Shown here: positions 42,918 through 50,950 of the stretch, one piece after another | How the letters are laid out: each line of letters starts with the position of its first letter | How positions within the stretch are numbered: the stretch's first letter is position 1 | Origin: Flavobacterium sp. | Lineage (GTDB): Bacteria > Bacteroidota > Bacteroidia > Flavobacteriales > Flavobacteriaceae | Direction: 5' to 3' | Length of the DNA stretch: 64,000 nt | NCBI RefSeq assembly: GCF_027490375.1 | Contig: NZ_JAIXYH010000004.1 | Coordinates: forward strand, 1-64,000 | Notes under the pieces: generated by a model | Seen by the model: the letters and a program-made list of their open reading frames with translations, nothing else | Told to the model about the DNA's origin: nothing | Databases searched by the model: none | Position numbers and translations under genes: made by a program

Positions 42918-43988
42918 TTAAGCGAGGGTGTTTACGTTATTTAAGTCGGCAAATGCTTCTTCCAAACGTTTGATGAAAGTTACTTCGCCTTCGCGAACCC
43001 ATTTACGTGGATCGTAGTGTTTTTTGTTTGGAGCATCGTCGCCGGTCGGGTTACCGATTTGCGTTTTCAAATAATCGATGTTGTTAACCATGTAATCGCG
43101 AATTCCTTCAGTGTAAGCGAATTGCAAATCGGTATCGATATTCATTTTTACCACGCCGTAGCTAATTCCTTCGCGGATTTCTTCGAGTGTTGAACCCGAA
43201 CCGCCGTGGAATACAAAATCAACAGGATTGTGACCGGTATTGAATTTATGCTGCACGTAATCTTGCGAATTTTTTAAGATTTTCGGTGTCAGTTTTACGT
43301 TTCCTGGTTTATACACGCCGTGTACGTTTCCGAAAGCGGCTGCAATGGTAAAACGCGGACTCACTTTCATCAGTTCTTCGTAGGCGTAAGCTACTTCTTC
43401 AGGTTGCGTATAAAGTTTAGAGCTATCTACGTCTGAATTATCAACGCCGTCTTCTTCGCCACCGGTAATTCCGAGTTCGATTTCGAGCGTCATATTCATT
43501 TTGCTCATGCGAGCTAGGTATTCTTTACAGATTTCGATGTTTTCGTGAAGTGGTTCTTCAGAAAGATCGATCATGTGTGAGCTGAAAAGCGGTTTTCCAG
43601 TAGCGGCGAAGTGTTTTTCGCTGGCATCTAGGAGTCCGTCGATCCAAGGAAGGAGTTTTTTCGCACAGTGATCGGTGTGAAGAATTACGGTTGCTCCGTA
43701 AGCTTCGGCGAGCGTCTGTATGTGTAAAGCTCCAGCGATTGCTCCGGCGATTGCCGACTTTTCGTTTTCGTTTTTGAGGCCTTTTCCGGCGTTAAACTGG
43801 GCGCCTCCGTTTGAAAACTGAATAATTACGGGTGCTTTTAACTTCGCAGCTGTTTCAAGTACGCCGTTTATGGTACTGGAACCTACTACGTTTACTGCAG
43901 GTAAGGCAAAGTTTTTTTCTTTTGCAAGCTTAAAAATTGCTTGAACTTCATCTCCGGTAGCTACGCCAGCTTTAATGTTGTGCGCCAT
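42918..43988 (-). CDS. fbaA: Class II fructose-bisphosphate aldolase
   Basis: A 356-residue zinc-dependent aldolase that splits or forms fructose-1,6-bisphosphate in glycolysis and gluconeogenesis. Zinc ligands are seen in VILHTDHCAKK (~108-118), in the His of FGNVHGVYKPG and in FVFHGGSGSTLEEI; the active-site NIDTDLQF follows. Length fits the class IIA group. It heads a probable operon with accD and is preceded by a -7 promoter element. Confidence 0.96.
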   Translation of the reverse strand: MAHNIKAGVATGDEVQAIFKLAKEKNFALPAVNVVGSSTINGVLETAAKLKAPVIIQFSNGGAQFNAGKGLKNENEKSAIAGAIAGALHIQTLAEAYGATVILHTDHCAKKLLPWIDGLLDASEKHFAATGKPLFSSHMIDLSEEPLHENIEICKEYLARMSKMNMTLEIELGITGGEEDGVDNSDVDSSKLYTQPEEVAYAYEELMKVSPRFTIAAAFGNVHGVYKPGNVKLTPKILKNSQDYVQHKFNTGHNPVDFVFHGGSGSTLEEIREGISYGVVKMNIDTDLQFAYTEGIRDYMVNNIDYLKTQIGNPTGDDAPNKKHYDPRKWVREGEVTFIKRLEEAFADLNNVNTLA

Positions 43989-44015
43989 TATTCAGGTCTT
44001 TTTAAATTAAGGTTA

Positions 44016-44023
44016 CAAAAGTA
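44016..44023 (-). promoter_or_regulatory. -7 promoter element of fbaA
   Basis: The minus strand reads TACTTTTG, a full TAnnTTTG match, 27 bases before the fbaA ATG. No clear -33 TTG. Confidence 0.5.
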
Positions 44024-44101
44024 AGAAAACCGAATCGAATGGCAGATGTTGGGATGCCGAAAATGTGCCGAAGCTACAAACCAACAATGATTTCGAATAA
44101 T

Positions 44102-46816
44102 TTACAACTTATAGCTAATCGAAAGCATGACAATTCGTGGCAGTACAAAGACTTCATTTTCGCTAATCATAAAGTCGGAGAAATTGTAGGAGAATTTGGA
44201 TTGAATATTGAACAGGTTGTTGGCTTTGATTTCGTAACTAAATGCCTTATTTTTTCTTTGGTAGCGAAGGGAAGTATTTGCTAACTCGAAAGCGTTACGT
44301 TGTCCGGTATTATTTGTGTTTTGGAGGTATTCGTAATCGAAGTTAAAGATAAAATTTTTCAAAAAGGTGTGTTCAAACGAGCCGTTCCATGTGTCTGAGA
44401 AGAAGTCGGCGCGTGTGATTCCTGAAAACTGACTAAACGTTTTGCTGTATCCCACTTCGATCACGGGCCATTTTTTGTTTGAAGTGCGTATCGACAGACC
44501 AAGTATTTGATTGTTTCTTTGATTTTCGGTTTCAATAGCGTTGAGTTCTTGTAAATAATTAAACCACGAGAACGCCGCGTTGGCTTTTACCGTGAATTTG
44601 TATATTTTTTTGGAAATCGAGCCCGACAATCGGTAGTTTGTTTCAGGGTTATCGTTGAGAACAGGTGTTGTAAACTGATTGATTCCTTGCAGTTGTACTT
44701 CGTTTCGGAGCGTTCGAACTTTTTTATTAAAAGACGCAACTGCATTTAGAAACAAACCGCGATACATACTCATTTTGGTATAGATAACCGTTGCGTTATG
44801 AAAACGCTCATTATTAAGAAGTGCGTTACCTTTAAATACTGCGTTGTAATTTTGGAGCACGAATCTATCGGCAAATTGCGTTACATCGGCAAACGTATTT
44901 CGCAGGCTGTAATTACCACTAAGCGATTCGGCTGTATTGAAATCGTAGGTTAGGTTTAGTTGTGGCTGCGGCAGCGCTTTGGTTAGCTGTTGTTTCCCGC
45001 TTTCTTGTTCGGTTTGCAGCGTAAAATGATGCCAAAACAAGGCAGGTCTTCCTGTTAGTTTCCCGATTTTGAATTTGTATTCAAGACCAATTTTGGCTTC
45101 GTTGAGTTGGTAGGTAATGTTATTTCCAAAATTAGCCGAGGAAAAGTCGTTGATCGTGCCGTTGGTTAGCCGTTGTTTTTCGGCTGTGGTAAATGAAGCG
45201 TTAGTATAGGTGTTCCCAAAAATAGTATATAAGTGATTGAAATTGTTGAAGATGTGATAATGTTTGAAAAGTAAATCGATGTTGTTATTGGTTTGTTTTT
45301 TAATTTGATTGATGTGATAATTTGCATCGGTTTCCAAAGGAATTAAACCTTGAAGAAATTGATCGTTCGTAAACCAATTAGTTTGTGGCGTTGTTTTTTC
45401 GTAAGTGTGATTTAGAACAACTGTGCTTGTATTTTTATCGTTGTAATTTTTATGCCATTCGACAAATTGTTTGACGGAAGCGTTATCGGCATCGGCCAAT
45501 GTCAAAAAGTTCGTGTTTGCTAAATTGGTTTGCGAATTGAGGGTATTTTGGTTGTTGTTTTGCGACGCATCAGCGTGGATGTTGTAGTACCATTTTTCTT
45601 TTTTGGAAGGCGAGTAATCCAATTTCGCATTGAGTAAACCTAAGGTGTTGGTTGTGCTATTTTTTTGCAGCAGATTTTCAAAAGTTAAAGAGTCGTTTTT
45701 TAGATATTGGTTGTTTGTTGTTGATTGTGCGGCTAAAAATGTTTTAGAGAATATTCCGAAACCACTGATATCCAATTTGTCGGTTGCTTGAAAACTATAA
45801 TTTACAGCAGCGAATTGCGATTTATTTTCAATGACATCGGTGTTTTCGTTTGTGAAGTCGTACAGATTTGTGAGTGTTGGTTTGTTGCTCAGAAAGGTAC
45901 TTACGCCGCCTTGAAATCGCATAAGATCTTCAAAACTTAATGTGCTTTTGCCGATGTTGTTATTATCGCCAATAAAGCTAAGGTTCATTTTCGGGCTGTA
46001 ATAAAAGAGTCCGGCGTGAAGCAAGTTGTAGTTGGTTTTACTGCCAACGGAAGAAGCGGCTTCGAGATCGCCAAAAACGAATTTTTTCTTGTCTTCTTTG
46101 AGTTTTACGTTCATAGCAAGTTCGTCGCTGTCGGAAACTTGTTTGAGTGCACCAACTTGGTTGAAGTGATCGATAACTTCAATTTTATCGAGTGCGTCGG
46201 CAGGTATGTTTTCCACGGCGAGTTTGCTTCCGCCGCCGAAAAAGGATTTATTTTCGACTAGCATTTGGGTAACGCGTTTGCCTTGTACGGTTACGTTTCC
46301 GTTTTTATCGACTTCAACGCCGGGTAGTTTTTCGAGAACTTCGCGCATTTTACGTTCGTTACCGTTGGCAAAGGCTTTAACGTCGTAGATAAGTGTATCT
46401 TTCTTAACAACTATGGGCTTATAGTCGTAGTTTATGACTACTTCTTTGAGAGTTTCGCCCGTTCCTTGGAGTTTAAAATTCAGGCTTTCAGGATAGGAAA
46501 TGCCATCGAGTTTTATGATTTGTTCTTTGTAACCCATGTAGGAAACGGAGACATCGTAAGGAACGCCGGTTTCTAATTCGATTTTAAAACGTCCTTTATT
46601 ATCGGCAATGGCGAATTTAATGGCAGGCTTCTCGGTTAGCGATTTAGCTAAGACGTTGGCGTTTTCGAGGGGTTGGTTTAAACTGTCGGTTACGGTGCCA
46701 ATGAGGGTTTTTGAAGACTGGGCATAAGAAACAAATCCGAGCGAGAAAATCGCAAGGATTAGAATGCTGTGGGTAAATTGATACCTTTTTTTGAAGATTA
46801 AGAAATTAAAAATCAA
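44102..46816 (-). CDS. Outer-membrane beta-barrel receptor (TonB-dependent receptor-like) with carboxypeptidase-regulatory domain
   Basis: A 904-residue protein. A signal peptide (~1-33) is followed by a carboxypeptidase-regulatory-like domain (~38-115, TLIGTVTDSLNQPLENANV), a plug-like region (~125-240, with KLPGVEVDKNGNVTVQGKRV) and a long C-terminal barrel with alternating strands, ending in VMLSISYKL with a final aromatic-type strand. No N-terminal TonB box is obvious. Proteins like this are encoded next to GLPGLI genes in many Bacteroidetes. Three GLPGLI genes and a decayed second receptor copy lie upstream on the same strand. The imported or bound substrate is unknown. Confidence 0.88.
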   Translation of the reverse strand: MIFNFLIFKKRYQFTHSILILAIFSLGFVSYAQSSKTLIGTVTDSLNQPLENANVLAKSLTEKPAIKFAIADNKGRFKIELETGVPYDVSVSYMGYKEQIIKLDGISYPESLNFKLQGTGETLKEVVINYDYKPIVVKKDTLIYDVKAFANGNERKMREVLEKLPGVEVDKNGNVTVQGKRVTQMLVENKSFFGGGSKLAVENIPADALDKIEVIDHFNQVGALKQVSDSDELAMNVKLKEDKKKFVFGDLEAASSVGSKTNYNLLHAGLFYYSPKMNLSFIGDNNNIGKSTLSFEDLMRFQGGVSTFLSNKPTLTNLYDFTNENTDVIENKSQFAAVNYSFQATDKLDISGFGIFSKTFLAAQSTTNNQYLKNDSLTFENLLQKNSTTNTLGLLNAKLDYSPSKKEKWYYNIHADASQNNNQNTLNSQTNLANTNFLTLADADNASVKQFVEWHKNYNDKNTSTVVLNHTYEKTTPQTNWFTNDQFLQGLIPLETDANYHINQIKKQTNNNIDLLFKHYHIFNNFNHLYTIFGNTYTNASFTTAEKQRLTNGTINDFSSANFGNNITYQLNEAKIGLEYKFKIGKLTGRPALFWHHFTLQTEQESGKQQLTKALPQPQLNLTYDFNTAESLSGNYSLRNTFADVTQFADRFVLQNYNAVFKGNALLNNERFHNATVIYTKMSMYRGLFLNAVASFNKKVRTLRNEVQLQGINQFTTPVLNDNPETNYRLSGSISKKIYKFTVKANAAFSWFNYLQELNAIETENQRNNQILGLSIRTSNKKWPVIEVGYSKTFSQFSGITRADFFSDTWNGSFEHTFLKNFIFNFDYEYLQNTNNTGQRNAFELANTSLRYQRKNKAFSYEIKANNLFNIQSKFSYNFSDFMISENEVFVLPRIVMLSISYKL

Positions 46817-47034
46817 TACTATATATGTTACAGAAATTCTTATTTAAGATATAAACGAATTATAGACTCGAGAAGTCTATTTCAACTAACCAAACTAGTG
46901 TGAAGTATCATTGCATTATTGTTTATTTTTTAGTTTAATTTCGTAACTACGTGCCGAATTTTGAGTTAATCATTTCACCAGTAAATTAAAGCAGTTTTTA
47001 GTCAATAAAACGATATTTAATCAACGCATGCGGT

Positions 47035-47736
47035 TCATTCTTCTTCCATAAATTTATCTAACATCTGATTAAGTTCAGTCTCTGTTACTACTTTGATGGT
47101 TTCAAAATTGCGCGGCTTAACTTCGCAATTTTCAATAGTTTCAATCGACATGGCTTTGTAGAAACTTGTGTGGACTTGTAATTCTAAAATTAAACCAGGC
47201 AAACCTCCGTAACCATTTGGACCGAATGAAAAGGGAAGATTCGGACAAAACCACGCCGTTATGGGCTGGTGAAAAACTTTATCAATACCTTGAACTACTC
47301 TTATTGAGGTAGCTTTATAGCAAACATAAGTATCAATTAGTTTCGTTTCTGCTGTTATATTCCAATCTTGTGCGTCAATCTTTTTCAAATACGTTTTTGA
47401 ACCAAGAATTAAAATTTGTCGTAGCACCTCTTTGTCGCAACGATAAACTTCGCCTGAATAATCGAGAAAAGGCATTGAAGTAGTTATTACGTCGCCATTT
47501 GCAGATGTCGAGAGCATATTTCTGGCCTTAAACAACGAACATCCTGAAATTATTGAAAGATCAAAGCGCAGTGCGCTTGCATTTTCTTTTGCTGCCTTAA
47601 ACAAAGATTCTACGGGATTATTCGCTTTAGTTAATTCGGCAATATCGATGACCTCAGCGTTGTAGACAACCTTAATACAATTGTTTTGAGCTACACAAAC
47701 GGAGCAGATAAGAAAGAGAAATAAAAATTTTAACAT
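47035..47736 (-). CDS. GLPGLI-family exported protein, paralogue 1
   Basis: A 233-residue protein with a signal peptide (1-16, ending CVA-Q) and the family motif PNGYGGLPGLILELQ at ~180. Conserved features in all three paralogues here are a Cys-containing YVCYKAT strand and the AWFCPNLPF(S)FGPNG stretch before the motif. The family is restricted to Bacteroidetes, is periplasmic or outer-membrane linked and has no proven function. It is the GLPGLI gene nearest the intact receptor gene, 218 bp upstream of it, in the same direction. Confidence 0.9.
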   Translation of the reverse strand: MLKFLFLFLICSVCVAQNNCIKVVYNAEVIDIAELTKANNPVESLFKAAKENASALRFDLSIISGCSLFKARNMLSTSANGDVITTSMPFLDYSGEVYRCDKEVLRQILILGSKTYLKKIDAQDWNITAETKLIDTYVCYKATSIRVVQGIDKVFHQPITAWFCPNLPFSFGPNGYGGLPGLILELQVHTSFYKAMSIETIENCEVKPRNFETIKVVTETELNQMLDKFMEEE

Positions 47737-47799
47737 CTTGCAAGTCTATATTGAAACGTGCACCTCACACCTTTGGTAAGGCACACGTTTATTTTATAA

Positions 47800-48078
47800 T
47801 TAAGGGCGCTTAATTACCCCAAAAGTTATGCTGCCCATGCAGTTGAAATAAGTTTGTGATGCCGTAGCGGAAGCTTGATCATCACTAAAGCCTTGTGCTC
47901 GCAAATAACTATAGGTTAGTGCTCTTTGGTTTAAACAATCTTGAGCAGTCGTTGGAGGTAGGGCTTTTTTGGAAACCTCTGTCGCTGGACGTGTAATTGG
48001 AATAGGTAATTGATTTGAGGCAACAGCTGCCGAGCTTGCTAAAGTTAAACAAATCAAACTAAAAATCACTTTTTTCAT
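47800..48078 (-). CDS. Small exported protein with two cysteines, unknown function
   Basis: A 92-residue protein with a clear signal peptide (1-20, ending AVA-S). The mature ~72 residues have two Cys (QDCLNQRA and YFNCMGS) spaced 32 apart, which could form a disulfide. I recognise no family. It sits between a GLPGLI gene and the decayed receptor fragment, on the same strand. It may be a small partner of the receptor/GLPGLI proteins, or simply a passenger. The 320 bp upstream hold only the receptor remnant described separately. Confidence 0.65.
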   Translation of the reverse strand: MKKVIFSLICLTLASSAAVASNQLPIPITRPATEVSKKALPPTTAQDCLNQRALTYSYLRAQGFSDDQASATASQTYFNCMGSITFGVIKRP

Positions 48079-48354
48079 AAAAATCGGTTTTAAAAATTAA
48101 ATAAAATAATAAGTTGGTTAACCGATATCAAATCAAAAAAAAAAAATAAGCGGTGCAAATTAAGAGGCGACTTTAACAAAAGTAATAGTAAATCTATTGA
48201 AAGTTAAACAATAATTTTTGTAGTAGGTTTTAATGGTTTGTAAAATATAAATCACTCACGGTTAAGGAGCTAACTGTAATTTCAAACAACCTAAAGCTTC
48301 GCTAAAATGCCTGGTGAGTTTCAGAAATGATGTTTCTACAATTAAAGTAATTCA

Positions 48355-48760
48355 TTTAGATCTATTTGATGACAACTTCTTTTAGCGTTTCACCCGTTCC
48401 TTAGAGTTTAAAATTTAGGTTTTCAGGACAGGAAATGCCATCGAGTTTAAAGATTTGTTCTTTATAACCAATGTAAGAAACGGATATCTCATAAGGTACG
48501 CCTTTTTGCAGTTCGATTTTAAAACGTCCTTTATTATCGGCAATGGCGAATTTAATGGCAGGCTTCTCGGTTAGCGATTTAGCTAAGACGTTGGCGTTTT
48601 CTAGGGGTGTGTTGAGCGAATCGGAGACGATGCCCAAGAGTGTTTTAGTCTGCGAATAAGTTTTTTCGGCAGAAAGAAAAAGAAAGCTGAACAAAAGTAT
48701 AGCTTTGATTATGAAAGGAAACGTTTTTCTTTTGTATTTATTCAAGATTTTAATTGTCAA
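48355..48760 (-). pseudogene. Truncated second copy of the outer-membrane receptor gene
   Basis: It encodes a signal peptide and the carboxypeptidase-regulatory domain nearly identical to that of the receptor at 44102-46816 (residues TPLENANVLAKSLTEKPA and onward). At NLNFKL the next codon is TAA where the intact gene has CAA (Gln). Past this stop the homology goes on for GTGETLKEVVI, then ends near 48355; the plug and barrel are missing. So both a nonsense change and a large 3' loss are present. A 90-bp stretch (48512-48601) is identical to the intact gene. Confidence 0.88.
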
Positions 48761-48871
48761 TTCACTGTAAATTATATCGAGAAAATACGGTTTGTAAATT
48801 GAACTTATAAAGAATACTAAAGATAAAAGTCGCTACTCTATATATCGATTAACATAATAGTTGTTTTCTCG

Positions 48872-49603
48872 CTACTGCTTGCTTAATTCTTTTAGTGTTT
48901 CAAATCGTTTGTTAACCACATCTATGTATTGCTTTCTAGACAGTACCGTTCTACCTTTCGGAATCATAAATTCAGAATCTTCTATGTTTCTAAATTTAAT
49001 TTCCTCTAAAACAAATGCTGAATTTTTCTCTTGTAATTCTAGAATCAGTCCGGGTAAACCACCAAACAATCCAGGTCCAAAGGGAACGGGTATTTTAGGA
49101 CAAAAGTAAGCGGTCACAAGCTGCTTTGCTATATAGGTACCCATATCAACTTCTTTAATTGTAGTTGCTTTGTAACACAAATAGCCGCTTATTAATTTTT
49201 CTTCGTTGGTAATTTTCCAATCTGAAACAAGAGTATCTGCAACAACGTATTCGTGATCTTCAAAAAGTATCTTGTCGCCCTTTACTTCCATTAAAAACGA
49301 TTTCTTTTGTCGATCAATAAATATTAACCTATCTGCTCCCGCTAGGCTACTTGCTGTGTTTGCAGCAACTTGATCAACTCTATCATTTTGCACAAAATTA
49401 AAATTAGCTTTTTCGTTGTTGAAAATCAGACGGTATCGTAATTCCGGTGCTATCTCTACTGCTTGTTTCAATAAGCCATATTTCGAGTCGGCTTGTAAAA
49501 CATCCTCGCTAAATTGAATATGTAATTTGTAGGTTGCATGACCGCTTGTTTGTGCATGCAGTGCAAACGAAGTAAAAAGGAAAGTAAAAAGAATTTTTTG
49601 CAT
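48872..49603 (-). CDS. GLPGLI-family exported protein, paralogue 2
   Basis: A 243-residue protein with a signal peptide (1-17, ending LHA-Q) and the family motif LFGGLPGLILELQ at ~178. The Cys-containing strand SGYLCYKAT and the AYFCPKIPVPFGPG stretch are shared with the other two copies. It is encoded 112 bp upstream of the truncated receptor on the same strand, the arrangement expected if receptor and GLPGLI genes once came in pairs. Function unknown. Confidence 0.9.
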   Translation of the reverse strand: MQKILFTFLFTSFALHAQTSGHATYKLHIQFSEDVLQADSKYGLLKQAVEIAPELRYRLIFNNEKANFNFVQNDRVDQVAANTASSLAGADRLIFIDRQKKSFLMEVKGDKILFEDHEYVVADTLVSDWKITNEEKLISGYLCYKATTIKEVDMGTYIAKQLVTAYFCPKIPVPFGPGLFGGLPGLILELQEKNSAFVLEEIKFRNIEDSEFMIPKGRTVLSRKQYIDVVNKRFETLKELSKQ

Positions 49604-50093
49604 AGGTTTTCAGTTTCTTTTATCTCTAAAAAAGCTTGCTTACATATTGCAGAAAACTATATTCATTAGAGATGAATTTTTTCGAGCTACTAATCAAACA
49701 GATGAAGAGATTTTAAAAAAAAAGATTTTTAAGTGACAGAAACAGAATTCCCAACTGTATTAATCCCTTTTTTGTGAATCAATTTTTGCTGATCTATATC
49801 CAGAATCTCGAAAGACTTATCAAATCCCATTTCATTAGTGGTTTTGGAAGATTCAAGTTCTTTCTGTCATTATAATAACGTTGTTTGAAATTAATTATTT
49901 TAGGAAAATTCTAATTTTATAAAGCACTGTAGAATTCACAAAATTAGTTCCGCTAGGAAAAGAACAGTCGAAACTTTTGTCGTTTAGGCAAGCAAAGGAA
50001 GTCGGCTTAAAGTTGTAGTTTTTAGTATTACACTTCTAAACATTTGCTAATATACAACAAGTAATCTCGTTCTTTGATTGAAAAAGCAAAGTA

Positions 50094-50798
50094 CTATTTG
50101 CCTTCCATTTCTTCTCGTATGGATTTTACAAGTTCTTCATAAGTTATGAAAGTTGCCTTTTCAAAATTCTTGGGTTTTACACTTCTACGTTCTTTCGATG
50201 TTATTGTGGTTGCACCGAAAACGGCATTTCGGACATGAAGTTCAAGAATAAGACCAGGTAACTTGCCAAATCCATTTGGTCCGTGTTGAAAGGGTAAGTC
50301 CGGACAAAACCATGCAGTAATTGGGAAATCGAATTTCTTGTTCCCATTGTCTAGGCTTAAAGTGCCGGTTGCTTTATAACAAAGGTAGTTTTCAATCTTT
50401 TTTGTCTCTGTTTTTATACTCCAATTGGTGTCCATTACCTTTGAAACAAAAACATTATTCCCAGAAAGCGATGAAGAACGATAAACTTTTTCGTTAATGC
50501 AATAAACAGGACCGCTGTATCGTAAGAAAGGGTAAATACTTTGTCTTTCAGAGTCGGTCATTCCCTTTTGATCTGTTGGATTTACATAAAAGTATGATTC
50601 ATCGTTTGCGATCTCCAGAGTGAAAGTTAAAAATTTTGCGTTTTCGAGTGCATTATCATACATCCGAGCTAGTTCTGTGTGAGAAGTAGACATAGTTTCA
50701 TCGGTGTATACATTTGCGCTGTAGATCACGTTTAAATTACCGCTTTGCGAGAAAACCGCAATGCTAAAAAAAAGATTAAAGATAATTGCTTTGAACAT
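50094..50798 (-). CDS. GLPGLI-family exported protein, paralogue 3
   Basis: A 234-residue protein with a signal peptide (~1-18, ending VFS-Q). The family motif is changed at one position (FGKLPGLILELHV instead of GGLPGLI). The NYLCYKAT strand and AWFCPDLPFQHGPNG stretch match paralogue 1. The ATG at 50798 places the signal peptide at the N-terminus; an upstream ATG adds 16 basic residues. A 490-bp gap follows, where a receptor gene might once have been; only a short unexplained coding-like stretch remains there. Confidence 0.88.
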   Translation of the reverse strand: MFKAIIFNLFFSIAVFSQSGNLNVIYSANVYTDETMSTSHTELARMYDNALENAKFLTFTLEIANDESYFYVNPTDQKGMTDSERQSIYPFLRYSGPVYCINEKVYRSSSLSGNNVFVSKVMDTNWSIKTETKKIENYLCYKATGTLSLDNGNKKFDFPITAWFCPDLPFQHGPNGFGKLPGLILELHVRNAVFGATTITSKERRSVKPKNFEKATFITYEELVKSIREEMEGK

Positions 50799-50950
50799 GG
50801 TAAAAAGCCGCCTTAAGCAGTGCGGAGGTGTTTTTAGTTTTATCAAAATTTTCTAATCAGGTCGATTGTCTCCGACCTTATGCCGTTAAAGTATACTGAA
50901 TAGCTTCACAGTGCAGGTATTCTCTTGACGAAAGAATTGCCTTACTTCTT

